Origin: Kribbella sp. NBC_01245
GTDB taxonomy: Bacteria > Actinomycetota > Actinomycetes > Propionibacteriales > Kribbellaceae
Reading direction: 5' to 3'
Assembly (NCBI RefSeq): GCF_036226525.1
Contig: NZ_CP108487.1
Coordinates: 6,882,001 to 6,946,000 of the forward strand
DNA length: 64,000 nucleotides
Shown here: positions 49,196 through 57,670 of the stretch, piece after piece
Layout: each line of letters starts with the position of its first letter
Position numbering within the stretch: the stretch's first letter is position 1
Position numbers and translations under genes: made by a program
Notes under the pieces: generated by a model
What the model was told of the DNA's origin: nothing
What the model saw: only the letters and a program-made list of their open reading frames with translations
Database searches by the model: none

Positions 49196-50227
49196 ATGCA
49201 GACCACGAATGACGTACGGCTGGCCGAGCTCACCACCCTTCGGGTCGGAGGTCCGGCCGACCGACTGGTCACCGTCGAGACCGAGGCCGACCTGATCGAG
49301 GCGGTCCGCACCGCCGACGCCGCCAAGGAACCGGTGCTACTGCTCTCGGGCGGCAGCAACGTGGTCGTCGGCGACGAGGGATTCCGCGGCACGGTGATCC
49401 GGATCGCGACCCGCGGTGTCCGCGAAGACGCCGACGCCTGCTCCGGGGCGACCGTGGCCGTGGCCGCCGGCGAGGACTGGGACGCCTTCGTCCAACGGGC
49501 CATCGCCGAAGGCTGGGTCGGACTCGAATCCATGTCGGGCATCCCCGGCCTGGTCGGCTCGACCCCGATCCAGAACGTCGGCGCTTACGGACACGAGGTC
49601 GAGAAGTCGATCGCCCGCGTCCGGGTCTGGGACCGCGTCGACAACGCCGTCCGGACCTTCGCGGCGGCGGACTGCGGTTTCGCCTATCGCACCTCCCGTT
49701 TCAAAGCCGAGCCCAGCCGGTACGTCGTACTCGAAGTCACCTTCCAACTCCCACTCGGCGATCTCTCGGCTCCGGTGGAGTACGCCGAACTGGCGCGAGT
49801 CCTCGGTGTGGAAATCGGCGCGCGGGTTCCGCTGCAGGACGTGCGCGACGCCGTTCTCGGCCTTCGGCGCGGCAAGGGCATGGTGCTGGACAAGTCCGAC
49901 CACGACACCTGGAGCGCAGGGTCGTTCTTCACCAACCCGATCCTGGCCGAACCGGCAGACGTACCCGCCGGTGCACCGCAATGGCCGATGCCGGACGGAC
50001 GCGTCAAGACCAGTGCCGCCTGGCTGATCGAACACGCGGGCGTAGGCAAGGGCTACACCGTCGGCCGCGCAGCCGTCTCCACCAAGCACACCCTGGCGAT
50101 GACCAACCGCGGCGGCGCCACCGCCAAGGAACTCCTCGCCCTGGCCGGCCACGTCCGCGACGAGGTCCACCGCGCCTTCGGCATCACCCTCATCAACGAA
50201 CCCGTCCTCATCAACTGCACCCTTTGA
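49196..50227 (+). CDS. murB: UDP-N-acetylenolpyruvoylglucosamine reductase
   Basis: A 343-residue FAD enzyme that makes UDP-MurNAc for peptidoglycan, using NADPH. Motifs: TTLRVGGPADRLVTVETEAD, VLLLSGGSNVVVGDEGF, GLESMSGIPGLVGSTPIQNV, DHDTWSAGSFFTNPIL (catalytic Ser) and the C-terminal Glu near TLINEPVLI. Start ATG 49196, immediately after the hadB-like stop. Confidence 0.95.
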   Translation: MQTTNDVRLAELTTLRVGGPADRLVTVETEADLIEAVRTADAAKEPVLLLSGGSNVVVGDEGFRGTVIRIATRGVREDADACSGATVAVAAGEDWDAFVQRAIAEGWVGLESMSGIPGLVGSTPIQNVGAYGHEVEKSIARVRVWDRVDNAVRTFAAADCGFAYRTSRFKAEPSRYVVLEVTFQLPLGDLSAPVEYAELARVLGVEIGARVPLQDVRDAVLGLRRGKGMVLDKSDHDTWSAGSFFTNPILAEPADVPAGAPQWPMPDGRVKTSAAWLIEHAGVGKGYTVGRAAVSTKHTLAMTNRGGATAKELLALAGHVRDEVHRAFGITLINEPVLINCTL

Positions 50228-50314
50228 CGTCCGCCGGCCCGCCCAGCCAAGCCAAGCGGTCCCGGCTAAGCCGAGCGGTCGTCGGCTTCCATCTCGGGGA
50301 TTGACCTCGGCGGG

Positions 50315-50821
50315 CTATTTCGATTCGTACAGCTTCGCGTCTGGTCCCTTGGCGCGGTGAAGCACGTCGAGAAGTGAGCCTTCGTTGCGCAGTCCGTAGT
50401 GTGCGTTCACTTTGGCGGTGCATTTGGCGACGACCTCGGCCGGCGGTACGGGTGGATAGACGACCTTGGCGTCCGTCTCGCTGACGGGATTGCGGGCGAC
50501 GGCCGGATCCGACGGGCGGCGATCGTCCGATTGGCCGATCGCGGTCGCCGCTGAGGCGGCGTTCGGGTGGTTGTGCGCGTCGAGACACTCGGCGAGGAGT
50601 CGCTCGCGACGCTCACCGAATGCCGTGATCTCGTCGACCACCGAGGCGGGGATCTGCTCCAGGGTCTCCGGGTGCAGATACGCGGCCTCAAGCCCGGTCA
50701 GGTTGCCGCGCAACGTGAACTCGCCCCTGAGCCTGACGATCTGAATCTCGAAAGGCGCGAGAAGCTCGTTGGCAGCGGTCTCGTCGGGGCTCAGTGCCTC
50801 GCTGTTGACGGGAAAAGACAT
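50315..50821 (-). CDS. Uncharacterised protein
   Basis: A 168-residue protein. No signal peptide. It has a helical middle (VVDEITAFGERRERLLAECL) and an acidic/Pro stretch (DAKVVYPPVPPAEVVAKC). ATG 50821 follows GAGGAAGG. I do not recognise the family. Converges on murB. Confidence 0.6.
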   Translation of the reverse strand: MSFPVNSEALSPDETAANELLAPFEIQIVRLRGEFTLRGNLTGLEAAYLHPETLEQIPASVVDEITAFGERRERLLAECLDAHNHPNAASAATAIGQSDDRRPSDPAVARNPVSETDAKVVYPPVPPAEVVAKCTAKVNAHYGLRNEGSLLDVLHRAKGPDAKLYESK

Positions 50822-51014
50822 CAGCACCTTCCTCAACGCGGCAGCGACTCGGCGACCCGGAGGCCTCCCGCGGCCGACTTCAGCGGGCCAGCGGTGTGAA
50901 CGGCAGCAGTTGGCCTGTGGTTGAGCCGGTCGCGGTATGCGAGATCAGCGCACGAGGGCACGCTGCCGATCAGCTACGGGTTGCACGTCGGCGTTGAAAC
51001 GATCCTAGGTCCGC

Positions 51015-51140
51015 TTGTGCCACCGGGCCACGGCAGGGAGTGGCCGATCAAGGCCCCACCTCACCTCGATTCCGAACATCAAGGCGACGTTCTTCGTGGT
51101 CGGCACCGAGGTGGGGAAACATCGTCATCGCCGTCGTGGC
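51015..51140 (+). pseudogene. Fragment of a polysaccharide deacetylase-like gene
   Basis: One short stretch reads IPNIKATFFVVGTEVGK, which fits the NodB-domain KATFFVLG signature, but nothing before or after in any frame extends the domain. The rest of 50822-51200 holds no gene that I can support. Confidence 0.3.
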
Positions 51141-51200
51141 AGTCGTCGTGGTGGGGGCCCGAGGTTGCCGGCCGCCACTGGCCGCCACTGGTGGGTTGGG

Positions 51201-51383
51201 TTATTGGTGGTTGGTGAATCTGGTGGGGAGGTCTTCAGTTGTCACGCGGAGACCGGCGAAGCGGCGGCGCATCATTTGCTCCCATCTGTCGGCGATGGCG
51301 ACCGCGCCGACGTGTTCGGCGATGACGTGCTCGCCGAACCAGACCCGCACTCTCCGGCGGGGTTGGCCGATCTCGTCTTCCAT
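51201..51383 (-). CDS. Small basic protein (mini-operon, second gene)
   Basis: A 60-residue protein, MEDEIGQPRRRVRVWFGEHV then ADRWEQMMRRRFAGLRV, compact and basic. ATG 51383 is used; GTG 51392 would overlap the stop of the 32-residue membrane peptide upstream as GTGA. Their tight coupling suggests a joint function. Family not named; the sequence looks conserved-type rather than random (ordered aromatic and charged blocks). Confidence 0.55.
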   Translation of the reverse strand: MEDEIGQPRRRVRVWFGEHVIAEHVGAVAIADRWEQMMRRRFAGLRVTTEDLPTRFTNHQ

Positions 51384-51388
51384 CACGT

Positions 51389-51487
51389 TCACCGATCTCG
51401 CACCTCCCGGTCGACTGCGCGGACGATGAAGGCATAGAGAGCGGCCGTCGCGATGAAGGCGGCCAGTAGGACCCACGAATTTCCCAT
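51389..51487 (-). CDS. 32-residue membrane peptide (mini-operon, first gene)
   Basis: Reads MGNSWVLLAAFIATAALYAF then a basic/acidic tail (IVRAVDREVRDR): one transmembrane helix of about 18 residues and a charged cytosolic end. A possible ribosome site GAGGTG lies next to ATG 51487. Translationally coupled to the 60-residue gene. Preceded by three 13-bp repeats. Confidence 0.5.
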   Translation of the reverse strand: MGNSWVLLAAFIATAALYAFIVRAVDREVRDR

Positions 51488-51506
51488 CACCTCGGAACTG
51501 CCTTTC

Positions 51507-51542
51507 CTCAGGGACTACGTCTCGGGACTGTGTCTCGGGACT
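51507..51542. repeat. Three tandem 13-bp repeats upstream of the microprotein mini-operon
   Basis: GGGACT occurs at 51511, 51524 and 51537, exactly 13 bp apart, twice inside the longer unit GTCTCGGGACTGT. They lie 20-55 bp before the ATG at 51487 (- strand) and may be an operator. Confidence 0.6.
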
Positions 51543-51754
51543 GTCGGAATGTCACTCAGCGTTGTTCACTGCGCACCGCTCCGGGAGGGCAGATCGGCGG
51601 GCAGATCGGGCCATCCAGGGGCAGAAGGGTGCGCTATCAATGCCAGGCTTCTAGGCGGGTGCAGCCACAACTACGAGCGCGGACCACATGGACGTGGTCC
51701 AAATGCCGCAGCGTGTCGTACGGGGTGGAGACGGTGCCTGCCCGACCGTGAGCG
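51543..51754. other. Gene-free stretch
   Basis: No coding frame is supportable. It contains one short inverted repeat, GGACCAC-ATGGAC-GTGGTCC, near 51680-51700. Confidence 0.4.
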
Positions 51755-51860
51755 CGGGACAGCGGGGAAGCGGGACAGCGGGGAAGCGGGACAGCGGGGA
51801 AGCGGGACAGCGGGGAAGCGGGACAGCAGGACAGTGGCGAAGTGGGGAAGCGGGTTAGCG
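51755..51860. repeat. 16-bp tandem repeat array
   Basis: CGGGACAGCGGGGAAG is repeated four times exactly (51755-51818), then in decayed form to about 51860. The array abuts and overlaps the 3' end of the XRE-TPR regulator gene (stop at 51855). Confidence 0.9.
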
Positions 51861-53168
51861 GGTTGGGCGGGTGGTGGCGGGGCGGCGGACGAACTCGCGG
51901 ATGGTTTCGTGCATGGCCCGTGCCTTGGCTTCGCCGAGGTAGCGGGGTGTCCGGGTTTGGGCGGCCACCTCGCTGATGCGCTGGATCAACGGCCGGACGC
52001 GGAACTCCGGTGCCGTCGGCAGGACTGCGTCGAGCGCTTCCACCGCGCCGTCGAGTTCGCCCAACTCCAGGCGGGCTTTGACCTGCTGGAGCCGGACCAT
52101 CCGCTCGGAGCCGTAGTTCCGTTGGGCATGCGCGGCCGCCTCGAACAACCGGACGCTGCGATCCGCGTGCTCCGCGGTCACAGCGGCCTCGCCGAGCCAG
52201 AGATGGGCGTCGGACCAGATTGCCTCCGCTCGTTCGGGTGAACACAGCAACGGTCCGCCCAGCTCATTGGTGCCGGCCTCGAACTCCGCGCTCTTGGCCA
52301 GCTCGAGCGCCTGCCGGGCCGGACCGAACTGTCCGGCCCGGGCGAGGTCGACCGCGTGTGCCGCCGCCAGGAACGTCTTCGACGAACCACGGGCGAAGCG
52401 CAAGCCGTCGGCGGCGAAGACCGCCGCCTTGCCGAAGTCGTCCTGCCAGAAGGCCGCGGTGTGCTGGGCGGCCCGCACCCAGGCGCGCAGGTCGTCATGG
52501 TCCGCGCTCTCCGCGCAGGCCCAGGCCGTCCGGGTGTGACTTTCGGCGATATCCGGACGGCCCAGGTCCACCGACATCCACGCCAGCAAGGTGAGGGACC
52601 ACCCGGCAGCGGCGTACAGATCGCGTGTTTGGGCGGGCTGCTGGCGCCCCGAGAGCAGCTTGAACGCGCGATCGCGGATGCCACGGGTCCGCAGGAACAA
52701 CGGCTTCGTCGGCACGCGCAGATACGTCTGAGCGACCCGGTGCAGGTCGGCATGCATCTGCTCGACCGTCAGTTCGCCGAGGTTCGACTCCTCGGCCAAG
52801 GTCAGCAGCGAGACCGACTCGTCACCGGCGTCGACCAGGTCGTCCTCGAGACCGATGGTCGAGCACGAGGTGAGATCGGGCTCGATCGGCGGTGCCGCAC
52901 CGGGCGGGATGAAGCCGAGTTCGTTGTCGGAGGCAACCTTCAGCACATGGCGCAGGCCGGCTCGGTAGGGGGCGCCCGGCCAACGGACGGCACCCCGCTC
53001 GAGCTTCGCGATGTAGTGGCCGTCCAGCTCGTACTGCGTTTGGGTGGTCTGCCACAACCACTCGCACACGGCGTCCGCCAGCTCCGCACGCGACATGCTC
53101 TCCCCGGGCGCGCTCGGCGACCGGGTCCGCTCCCGTGCAGCGCGGAGCAACCCGTTGACCTCAGACAT
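51855..53168 (-). CDS. XRE-type regulator with TPR-like domain
   Basis: A 437-residue regulator common in actinobacteria. The N-terminal HTH is interrupted by a longer loop (residues 1-80: SRAELADAVCEWLWQTT and HYIAKLERGAVRWPGAPYRA). The rest is a helical repeat domain with GWSLTLLAWMSVDLGRPDIA and TYLRVPTKPLFLRTRG. Such proteins often control neighbouring small genes, sometimes via peptides. It lies upstream of, and on the same strand as, the microprotein pair at 51201-51487, separated by the tandem repeat. Confidence 0.85.
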   Translation of the reverse strand: MSEVNGLLRAARERTRSPSAPGESMSRAELADAVCEWLWQTTQTQYELDGHYIAKLERGAVRWPGAPYRAGLRHVLKVASDNELGFIPPGAAPPIEPDLTSCSTIGLEDDLVDAGDESVSLLTLAEESNLGELTVEQMHADLHRVAQTYLRVPTKPLFLRTRGIRDRAFKLLSGRQQPAQTRDLYAAAGWSLTLLAWMSVDLGRPDIAESHTRTAWACAESADHDDLRAWVRAAQHTAAFWQDDFGKAAVFAADGLRFARGSSKTFLAAAHAVDLARAGQFGPARQALELAKSAEFEAGTNELGGPLLCSPERAEAIWSDAHLWLGEAAVTAEHADRSVRLFEAAAHAQRNYGSERMVRLQQVKARLELGELDGAVEALDAVLPTAPEFRVRPLIQRISEVAAQTRTPRYLGEAKARAMHETIREFVRRPATTRPTR

Positions 53169-53614
53169 GCGCTGAGAGTACTGGCGTGAACACCCTTAGA
53201 CAGCAGGGAAAACCCACTCCAGAGCGGTCTGCCCCAGCTTGCCCCGAGCTGCCCCGGGCTGCCCCTTCGCGCACGCATCAACTCCACCCGAACCACGCCG
53301 CACCTCCCGTCGTCGACCAAGGTCCGCGGGCCGTTCTGACCCACGCAAAGAGAAGATGCCGTCGGCCACGATCGCGTGCACGATGAGTTTGAGATCTGTG
53401 GAAAACCGGCTGCTCTAGGTGACGTGCTGGCTGGTGGGGTGTGCCTTCGGAGTGGGCGATGTGCCGGACTCCTCGACGATTCGCCTCGTTTCGTTGCCCG
53501 TTGGGCTGATACCAGTGCCGTCAGATGACGAGAAGGAACCGTTCAGATGCGGGCAACCAAACAAGGCGAATCGACGAGAAGTCAGTACGCAGGCGTCTGC
53601 CCGAAGCCCGGGGG
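53169..53614. other. 446-bp gene-free region containing inverted repeat 4
   Basis: The region carries the promoter of the XRE-TPR gene at its left end and the inverted repeat 53469-53581. ORFs present are short, antisense to nothing useful and lack ribosome sites. Confidence 0.5.
53469..53581. repeat. Long imperfect inverted repeat 4
   Basis: Arms of 32 bp (53469-53500 and 53550-53581) match at 28 positions with a 49-nt spacer; the arm core is GATTCGCCTCGTTTCGTTGC. It lies just after the 3' end of the adenosine deaminase-like gene. Confidence 0.85.
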
Positions 53615-54670
53615 TTAGGGCGTGGGGAGGGGGGTGGTGGTGGGGTGGGGGGCGGTTACGCCTAGCCAGGTGTTGATTTCGGTGAGGAGGTTGTGTTGGA
53701 CGTCTGGTGGCGCGGTTGAGGCTAGGACGGACGAGCGGGCCAGGTCGGCCAGTTCGGCGTCGGTGAAGCCGTGCACCGAGCGGGCCGTCTCGTACTGCTC
53801 GGCCAACCTCGATCCAAAGAGCAAGGGGTCGTCCGCGCCAAGGGCGATTCGCGCGCCCGCTTCGTACAGCTGCCGCAACGGCACTTCCTCGGCCGAGCGA
53901 TACACCCCGAGCGAGACGTTCGACGCCGGGCAGACTTCCAGTGCCACCTCGGCGTCGACGAGACGAGCCAGCAGGTCCGGGTCTTCGGCAGCGCGCACGC
54001 CATGGCCGATCCGCTGGGCGCCGAGCTCGTCCAGACACGTCCGGACGGTGGCCGGCCCGCAGAGCTCACCACCATGCGGAGCGGCGAGCAGACCCGCATT
54101 GCGCGCGATTCGGAAGGCGGGGGCGAACTCCGACGTCGTACCGCGTCGCTCGTCGTTCGAGAGGCCGAAACCGACGACGCCGCGGCCGACGTACTGGCTG
54201 GCGAGTCGCGCGAGGATGCGGGCGTCGAGCGGATGGCGGGTACGGTTCGCGGCGATCACGACCTGGACGGAGATACCCGTCGAGGCGCTCGCGTCGCGGG
54301 CCGCGTCGAGCACCAGGTCGGTGAACTCGGTGATGTTGTGGAACCGGTTCGCGTAGCCCGACGGATCGACCTGGATCTCGAGCCAGCGGGAGCCGTCGGC
54401 CCGGTCATCCTCGGCGGCCTCGCGGACCAAGCGCCGTACGTCGTCCTCGGTCCGGAGCACCGACCGCGCGATGTCGTACAGCCGCTGGAACCGGAACCAG
54501 CCGCGCTCGTCGGCGGCGGACAGCAACGGCGGCCACTCGGTGCGCAGCGCGTCCGGCAGCCGCACCCCGTGCTTGTCCGCCAGCTCGACGAGGGTGAGGT
54601 GCCGCATCGAGCCGGAGAAGTGCAGGTGCAGGTGGGTCTTCGGCAACAGCCGCAGGTCCCGTTGCGTCAT
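53615..54670 (-). CDS. Adenosine deaminase-like amidohydrolase
   Basis: A 351-residue (beta/alpha)8 metallohydrolase. Zinc and catalytic elements: LPKTHLHLHFSGSMRHLTL at the N-terminus (two His; typical adenosine deaminases have HxHLDG there), APHGGELCGPATV (His and Glu), RIGHGVRAAEDPDL (His) and IALGADDPLLFG (Asp pair). The changed LDG to FSG turn means the substrate may not be adenosine. C-terminal Pro/Thr-rich end. ATG 54670. Confidence 0.87.
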   Translation of the reverse strand: MTQRDLRLLPKTHLHLHFSGSMRHLTLVELADKHGVRLPDALRTEWPPLLSAADERGWFRFQRLYDIARSVLRTEDDVRRLVREAAEDDRADGSRWLEIQVDPSGYANRFHNITEFTDLVLDAARDASASTGISVQVVIAANRTRHPLDARILARLASQYVGRGVVGFGLSNDERRGTTSEFAPAFRIARNAGLLAAPHGGELCGPATVRTCLDELGAQRIGHGVRAAEDPDLLARLVDAEVALEVCPASNVSLGVYRSAEEVPLRQLYEAGARIALGADDPLLFGSRLAEQYETARSVHGFTDAELADLARSSVLASTAPPDVQHNLLTEINTWLGVTAPHPTTTPLPTP

Positions 54671-54706
54671 TACAGAAGGTTACCGACCGAGTGCCCGGAA
54701 CGGAAA

Positions 54707-54748
54707 ACCGGTGGTCACGGCAGGAAAGGCCCCGCCGTGACCACCGGT
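54707..54748 (-). terminator. Terminator of the aminotransferase gene
   Basis: Perfect 15-bp stem ACCGGTGGTCACGGC / GCCGTGACCACCGGT with a 12-nt loop, downstream of the aspC-like stop at 54759. Confidence 0.85.
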
Positions 54749-54758
54749 AAAGAAGCTG

Positions 54759-55952
54759 TCAGGCGAGCAGCTTGGCGATCCGGTTGACGCCCTCGGCCAG
54801 GTCCTCGTCACCCAAGGCGTACGACAACCGGAGGTAACCCGGCGCACCGAAGGCCTCGCCCGGCACGACCGCGACCTCGGCCTCTTCCAGGATGATCTCG
54901 GCCAGCTCGGTCGAGGTGGTCGCGGTGCGGCCGTTGATGTCGCGGCCGAACACGCCCTTGACCGACGGGTACGCGTAGAAGGCGCCGGTCGGCGTCGGGC
55001 ACTCGACCCCGGGGATCTCGTTCAGCAGCTGGACCATCGTCTTGCGGCGACGGTCGAACGCGACCTTCATCTCCTCGACGGCCGTCAGGTCACCGGTCAG
55101 CGCGGCGATCGCGGCCCGCTGGGCGATGTTGCAGACGTTCGAGGTCTGGTGCGACTGCAGGTTGGTCGCGGCCTTGATGACGTCCTTCGGGCCGACCATC
55201 CAGCCCACTCGCCAGCCGGTCATCGCGTACGTCTTGGCGACGCCGTTCAGCACCACGGTCCGGTCCGCCAGCTCGGGCACGGCGACTGGGATCGACGTGG
55301 ACTTGGTGTCGCCGTACGTCAGGTGCTCGTAGATCTCGTCGGTGACGACCCAGAGGTCGTGCTCGAGGGCCCACTCGCCGATCGCCTTGACCGCCTCCGG
55401 GCTGTCGACGGCGCCGGTCGGGTTCGACGGGGAGCAGAACAGCAGCGCCTTCGTCTTCTCGGTCCGGGCGGCCTCGAGCTGCTCGACGGTGACCAGGTAG
55501 TTCTGGGTCTCGTCGGCCAGCACCTCGACCGGAACGCCGCCGGCCAGGCGGATCGCCTCCGGGTAGGTCGTCCAGAACGGAGCGGGCAGCAGCACCTCGT
55601 CGCCCGGGTCGAGCAGCGTCGCGAACGTGTTGTAGACCGCGTGCTTGCCGCCGTTGGTCACCAGGACCTGCGCGGGCTCGATCTCGTAACCGGAATCCCG
55701 CTTGGTCTTGTCCGCGATCGCCTGCTTGAGCTCGGGCAGACCACCGGCGGGGCTGTAGCGGTGGTTCTTCGGATCGCGAGCCGCCTCGACCGCCGCCTCG
55801 ACGATGTAGCCGGGGGTCGGGAAGTCGGGCTCGCCGGCGCCGAAGCCGATCACGGGCCGGCCGGCGGCCTTGAGCGCCTTCGCCTTGGCGTCGACGGCGA
55901 GAGTCGCGGATTCACTGATTGCACCGATGCGTTCGGAGATGCGGGAGACCAT
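54759..55952 (-). CDS. aspC: Pyridoxal-phosphate aspartate aminotransferase (class I)
   Basis: A 397-residue fold-type I aminotransferase, probably aspartate/2-oxoglutarate. Motifs: GFGAGEPDFPTP, LVTNGGKHAVYNTFATLLDP, NYLVTVEQLEAA, CSPSNPTGAV, WVVTDEIYEHLTYGD and the PLP Lys in NGVAKTYAMTGWRVGW; C-terminal YLRLSYALGDEDL has the carboxylate-binding Arg. ATG 55952. Its place next to tRNA-Trp and secE is the usual one in actinobacteria. Confidence 0.93.
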   Translation of the reverse strand: MVSRISERIGAISESATLAVDAKAKALKAAGRPVIGFGAGEPDFPTPGYIVEAAVEAARDPKNHRYSPAGGLPELKQAIADKTKRDSGYEIEPAQVLVTNGGKHAVYNTFATLLDPGDEVLLPAPFWTTYPEAIRLAGGVPVEVLADETQNYLVTVEQLEAARTEKTKALLFCSPSNPTGAVDSPEAVKAIGEWALEHDLWVVTDEIYEHLTYGDTKSTSIPVAVPELADRTVVLNGVAKTYAMTGWRVGWMVGPKDVIKAATNLQSHQTSNVCNIAQRAAIAALTGDLTAVEEMKVAFDRRRKTMVQLLNEIPGVECPTPTGAFYAYPSVKGVFGRDINGRTATTSTELAEIILEEAEVAVVPGEAFGAPGYLRLSYALGDEDLAEGVNRIAKLLA

Positions 55953-56154
55953 GGGGCTATCCTGGCACCCTTGTGTGAGCCGTGACATACCGGTCTCGTT
56001 AGGTAGTCCCAGCTGTCACACCAGGAACCGGCGCGAGTGAGGCCGGGGCGAAGAGGCCCAGTTCGACCCGGGCACCTTTCACCCCGTACACTCGTTCCCC
56101 GGGCGTAGGAGGCCCTGATCCGGCATGCCCGAGATCAGATCCGACTGCACCCGT

Positions 56155-56227
56155 AGGGCAGTAGCTCAACTGGCAGAGCATCGGTCTCCAAAACCGAAGG
56201 TTGGGGGTTCAAGTCCCTCCTGCCCTG
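56155..56227 (+). tRNA. tRNA-Trp (CCA)
   Basis: Acceptor AGGGCAG/CTGCCCT, anticodon loop CTCCAAA (anticodon CCA at 56188-56190), T-loop TTCAAGT. Upstream of secE, the typical location. Confidence 0.95.
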
Positions 56228-56232
56228 CAGAA

Positions 56233-56263
56233 CACCTGGCCGGCCCGAGCGGCCGGCCAGGTG
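56233..56263 (+). terminator. Terminator after tRNA-Trp
   Basis: Perfect stem CACCTGGCCGGCC / GGCCGGCCAGGTG with a CGAGC loop. Confidence 0.85.
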
Positions 56264-56352
56264 CCTTAGCAGGGCCCGTACCGCAGCGCACGTGAGGCTG
56301 TTCGCGGAACAAAGACAGGTTGTATTCGGTTCGCACAGGAAGAAGGTTGGTC

Positions 56353-56595
56353 GTGACGGAGACCCGCACCCCGGCAACGTCCGGCGCCGGCCGCCCGGCC
56401 GAGGGCGGCTCGGGCAACCGACTGCTGCGCTTCTACCGGCAGGTCGTGGCCGAGCTCCGCAAGGTGGTCTGGCCGACCCGTAAGCAGCTGTCCACGTACT
56501 TCGTGGTCGTTCTGACCTTCGTGGTGTTCGTCATCGCGATCGTGTCAGTGCTCGACCTCGCGTTCGGCTGGGCGATGTTCAAGGTCTTCGGCTGA
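56353..56595 (+). CDS. secE: Preprotein translocase subunit SecE
   Basis: An 80-residue SecE. Disordered N-terminus, then FYRQVVAELRKVVWPTRKQL (amphipathic helix and hinge) and one transmembrane helix (YFVVVLTFVVFVIAIVSVL). Forms SecYEG. GTG 56353 has AAGAAGG upstream. Followed by nusG at 55 bp. Confidence 0.95.
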   Translation: MTETRTPATSGAGRPAEGGSGNRLLRFYRQVVAELRKVVWPTRKQLSTYFVVVLTFVVFVIAIVSVLDLAFGWAMFKVFG

Positions 56596-56650
56596 CCTTC
56601 GATCGCCCCGTGGTACCCCTCAGCACCGCATAAGAGATTTTGGAGACAAC

Positions 56651-57658
56651 GTGTCAGACCAGCGCGACGACGATGACCTCGACCTCGAGGACGATGTCGA
56701 CGTAACCGCTGACGCGGACGAAGAGATCGATCTCGACGACTTCGACTTCGGCATCGAGGAAGCGGGCACCGAGGACGAGCTGTTCGAGGTGGACTCCGAT
56801 TCCGACGACCCGTTCGAGTCCGCGAAGCCGGCGACGGTTGCCGCGGCCGACGAGGACGAGGACGACGAGGCCACCGCGCCCGTCACCGCGACCGCCGACG
56901 ATGAGGACGAGGTGACCGCCGAGGCGGACCTAGAGCCCGTCACCGCGGCGGCCGACGACGAAGTGGCCGACGATGACGCGGCCGACGAGGACGAGGCTGA
57001 GACCGAAGAGGCCGACGAGGAAGAGATCGTCGAGCCCGGTGACCCGCTGGAGGAGTTCCGCAGCGCGCTGCGGTCCAAGTTCGGCGACTGGTACGTCGTG
57101 CACACCTACTCCGGTATGGAGAACAGGGTCAAGGCGAACCTGGAGAACCGGATCACCTCCCTCAACATGGAGGACTTCATCTTCGAGATCGTCGTGCCGA
57201 CCGAAGAGGTCGCCGAGATCAAGAACGGCCAGCGCCGGATGGTGAAGCGGACCGTGCTGCCTGGCTACGTGCTGGTCCGGATGGACCTGACCGATGAGTC
57301 CTGGTCGACCGTCCGGCACACCCCGTCGGTGACCGGCTTCGTCGGGCACAGCCAGAAGCCCGTACCGCTCAGCCTCGAAGAGGTCGAGAAGATGCTTGCC
57401 CCGGCTGTGGTCGCAGCGGCCGAGGCAGAGGCCGCCGAAACCGGCGGTACCACCACGAAAGCCCCGGCCAAGAAGAAGGTCGAGGTCGCCGATTTCGGGG
57501 TGGGCGACTCGGTCATGGTCGTGGACGGGCCGTTCGCGACCCTGCACGCCACCATTACCGAGATCAACCCCGACGCCCAGCGGATCAAGGCGTTGGTGGA
57601 GATCTTCGGCCGGGAGACCCCGGTCGAGCTCAGCTTCAGCCAGATCCAGAAAGTCTAA
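56651..57658 (+). CDS. nusG: Transcription antitermination/termination factor NusG with acidic extension
   Basis: A 335-residue NusG. Residues 1-140 are an Asp/Glu-rich disordered extension (long acidic blocks such as DEDEDDEATAP); the NGN domain begins at DWYVVHTYSGMENRVKANLE (about 146) and the KOW domain at DFGVGDSVMVVDGPFATLHA (about 280), with a further 40-residue Ala/Glu linker between them. It binds RNA polymerase and Rho. Actinobacterial NusG usually has an acidic extension; this one is long. GTG 56651. Confidence 0.95.
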   Translation: MSDQRDDDDLDLEDDVDVTADADEEIDLDDFDFGIEEAGTEDELFEVDSDSDDPFESAKPATVAAADEDEDDEATAPVTATADDEDEVTAEADLEPVTAAADDEVADDDAADEDEAETEEADEEEIVEPGDPLEEFRSALRSKFGDWYVVHTYSGMENRVKANLENRITSLNMEDFIFEIVVPTEEVAEIKNGQRRMVKRTVLPGYVLVRMDLTDESWSTVRHTPSVTGFVGHSQKPVPLSLEEVEKMLAPAVVAAAEAEAAETGGTTTKAPAKKKVEVADFGVGDSVMVVDGPFATLHATITEINPDAQRIKALVEIFGRETPVELSFSQIQKV

Positions 57659-57670
57659 GGACCCGAGAAG

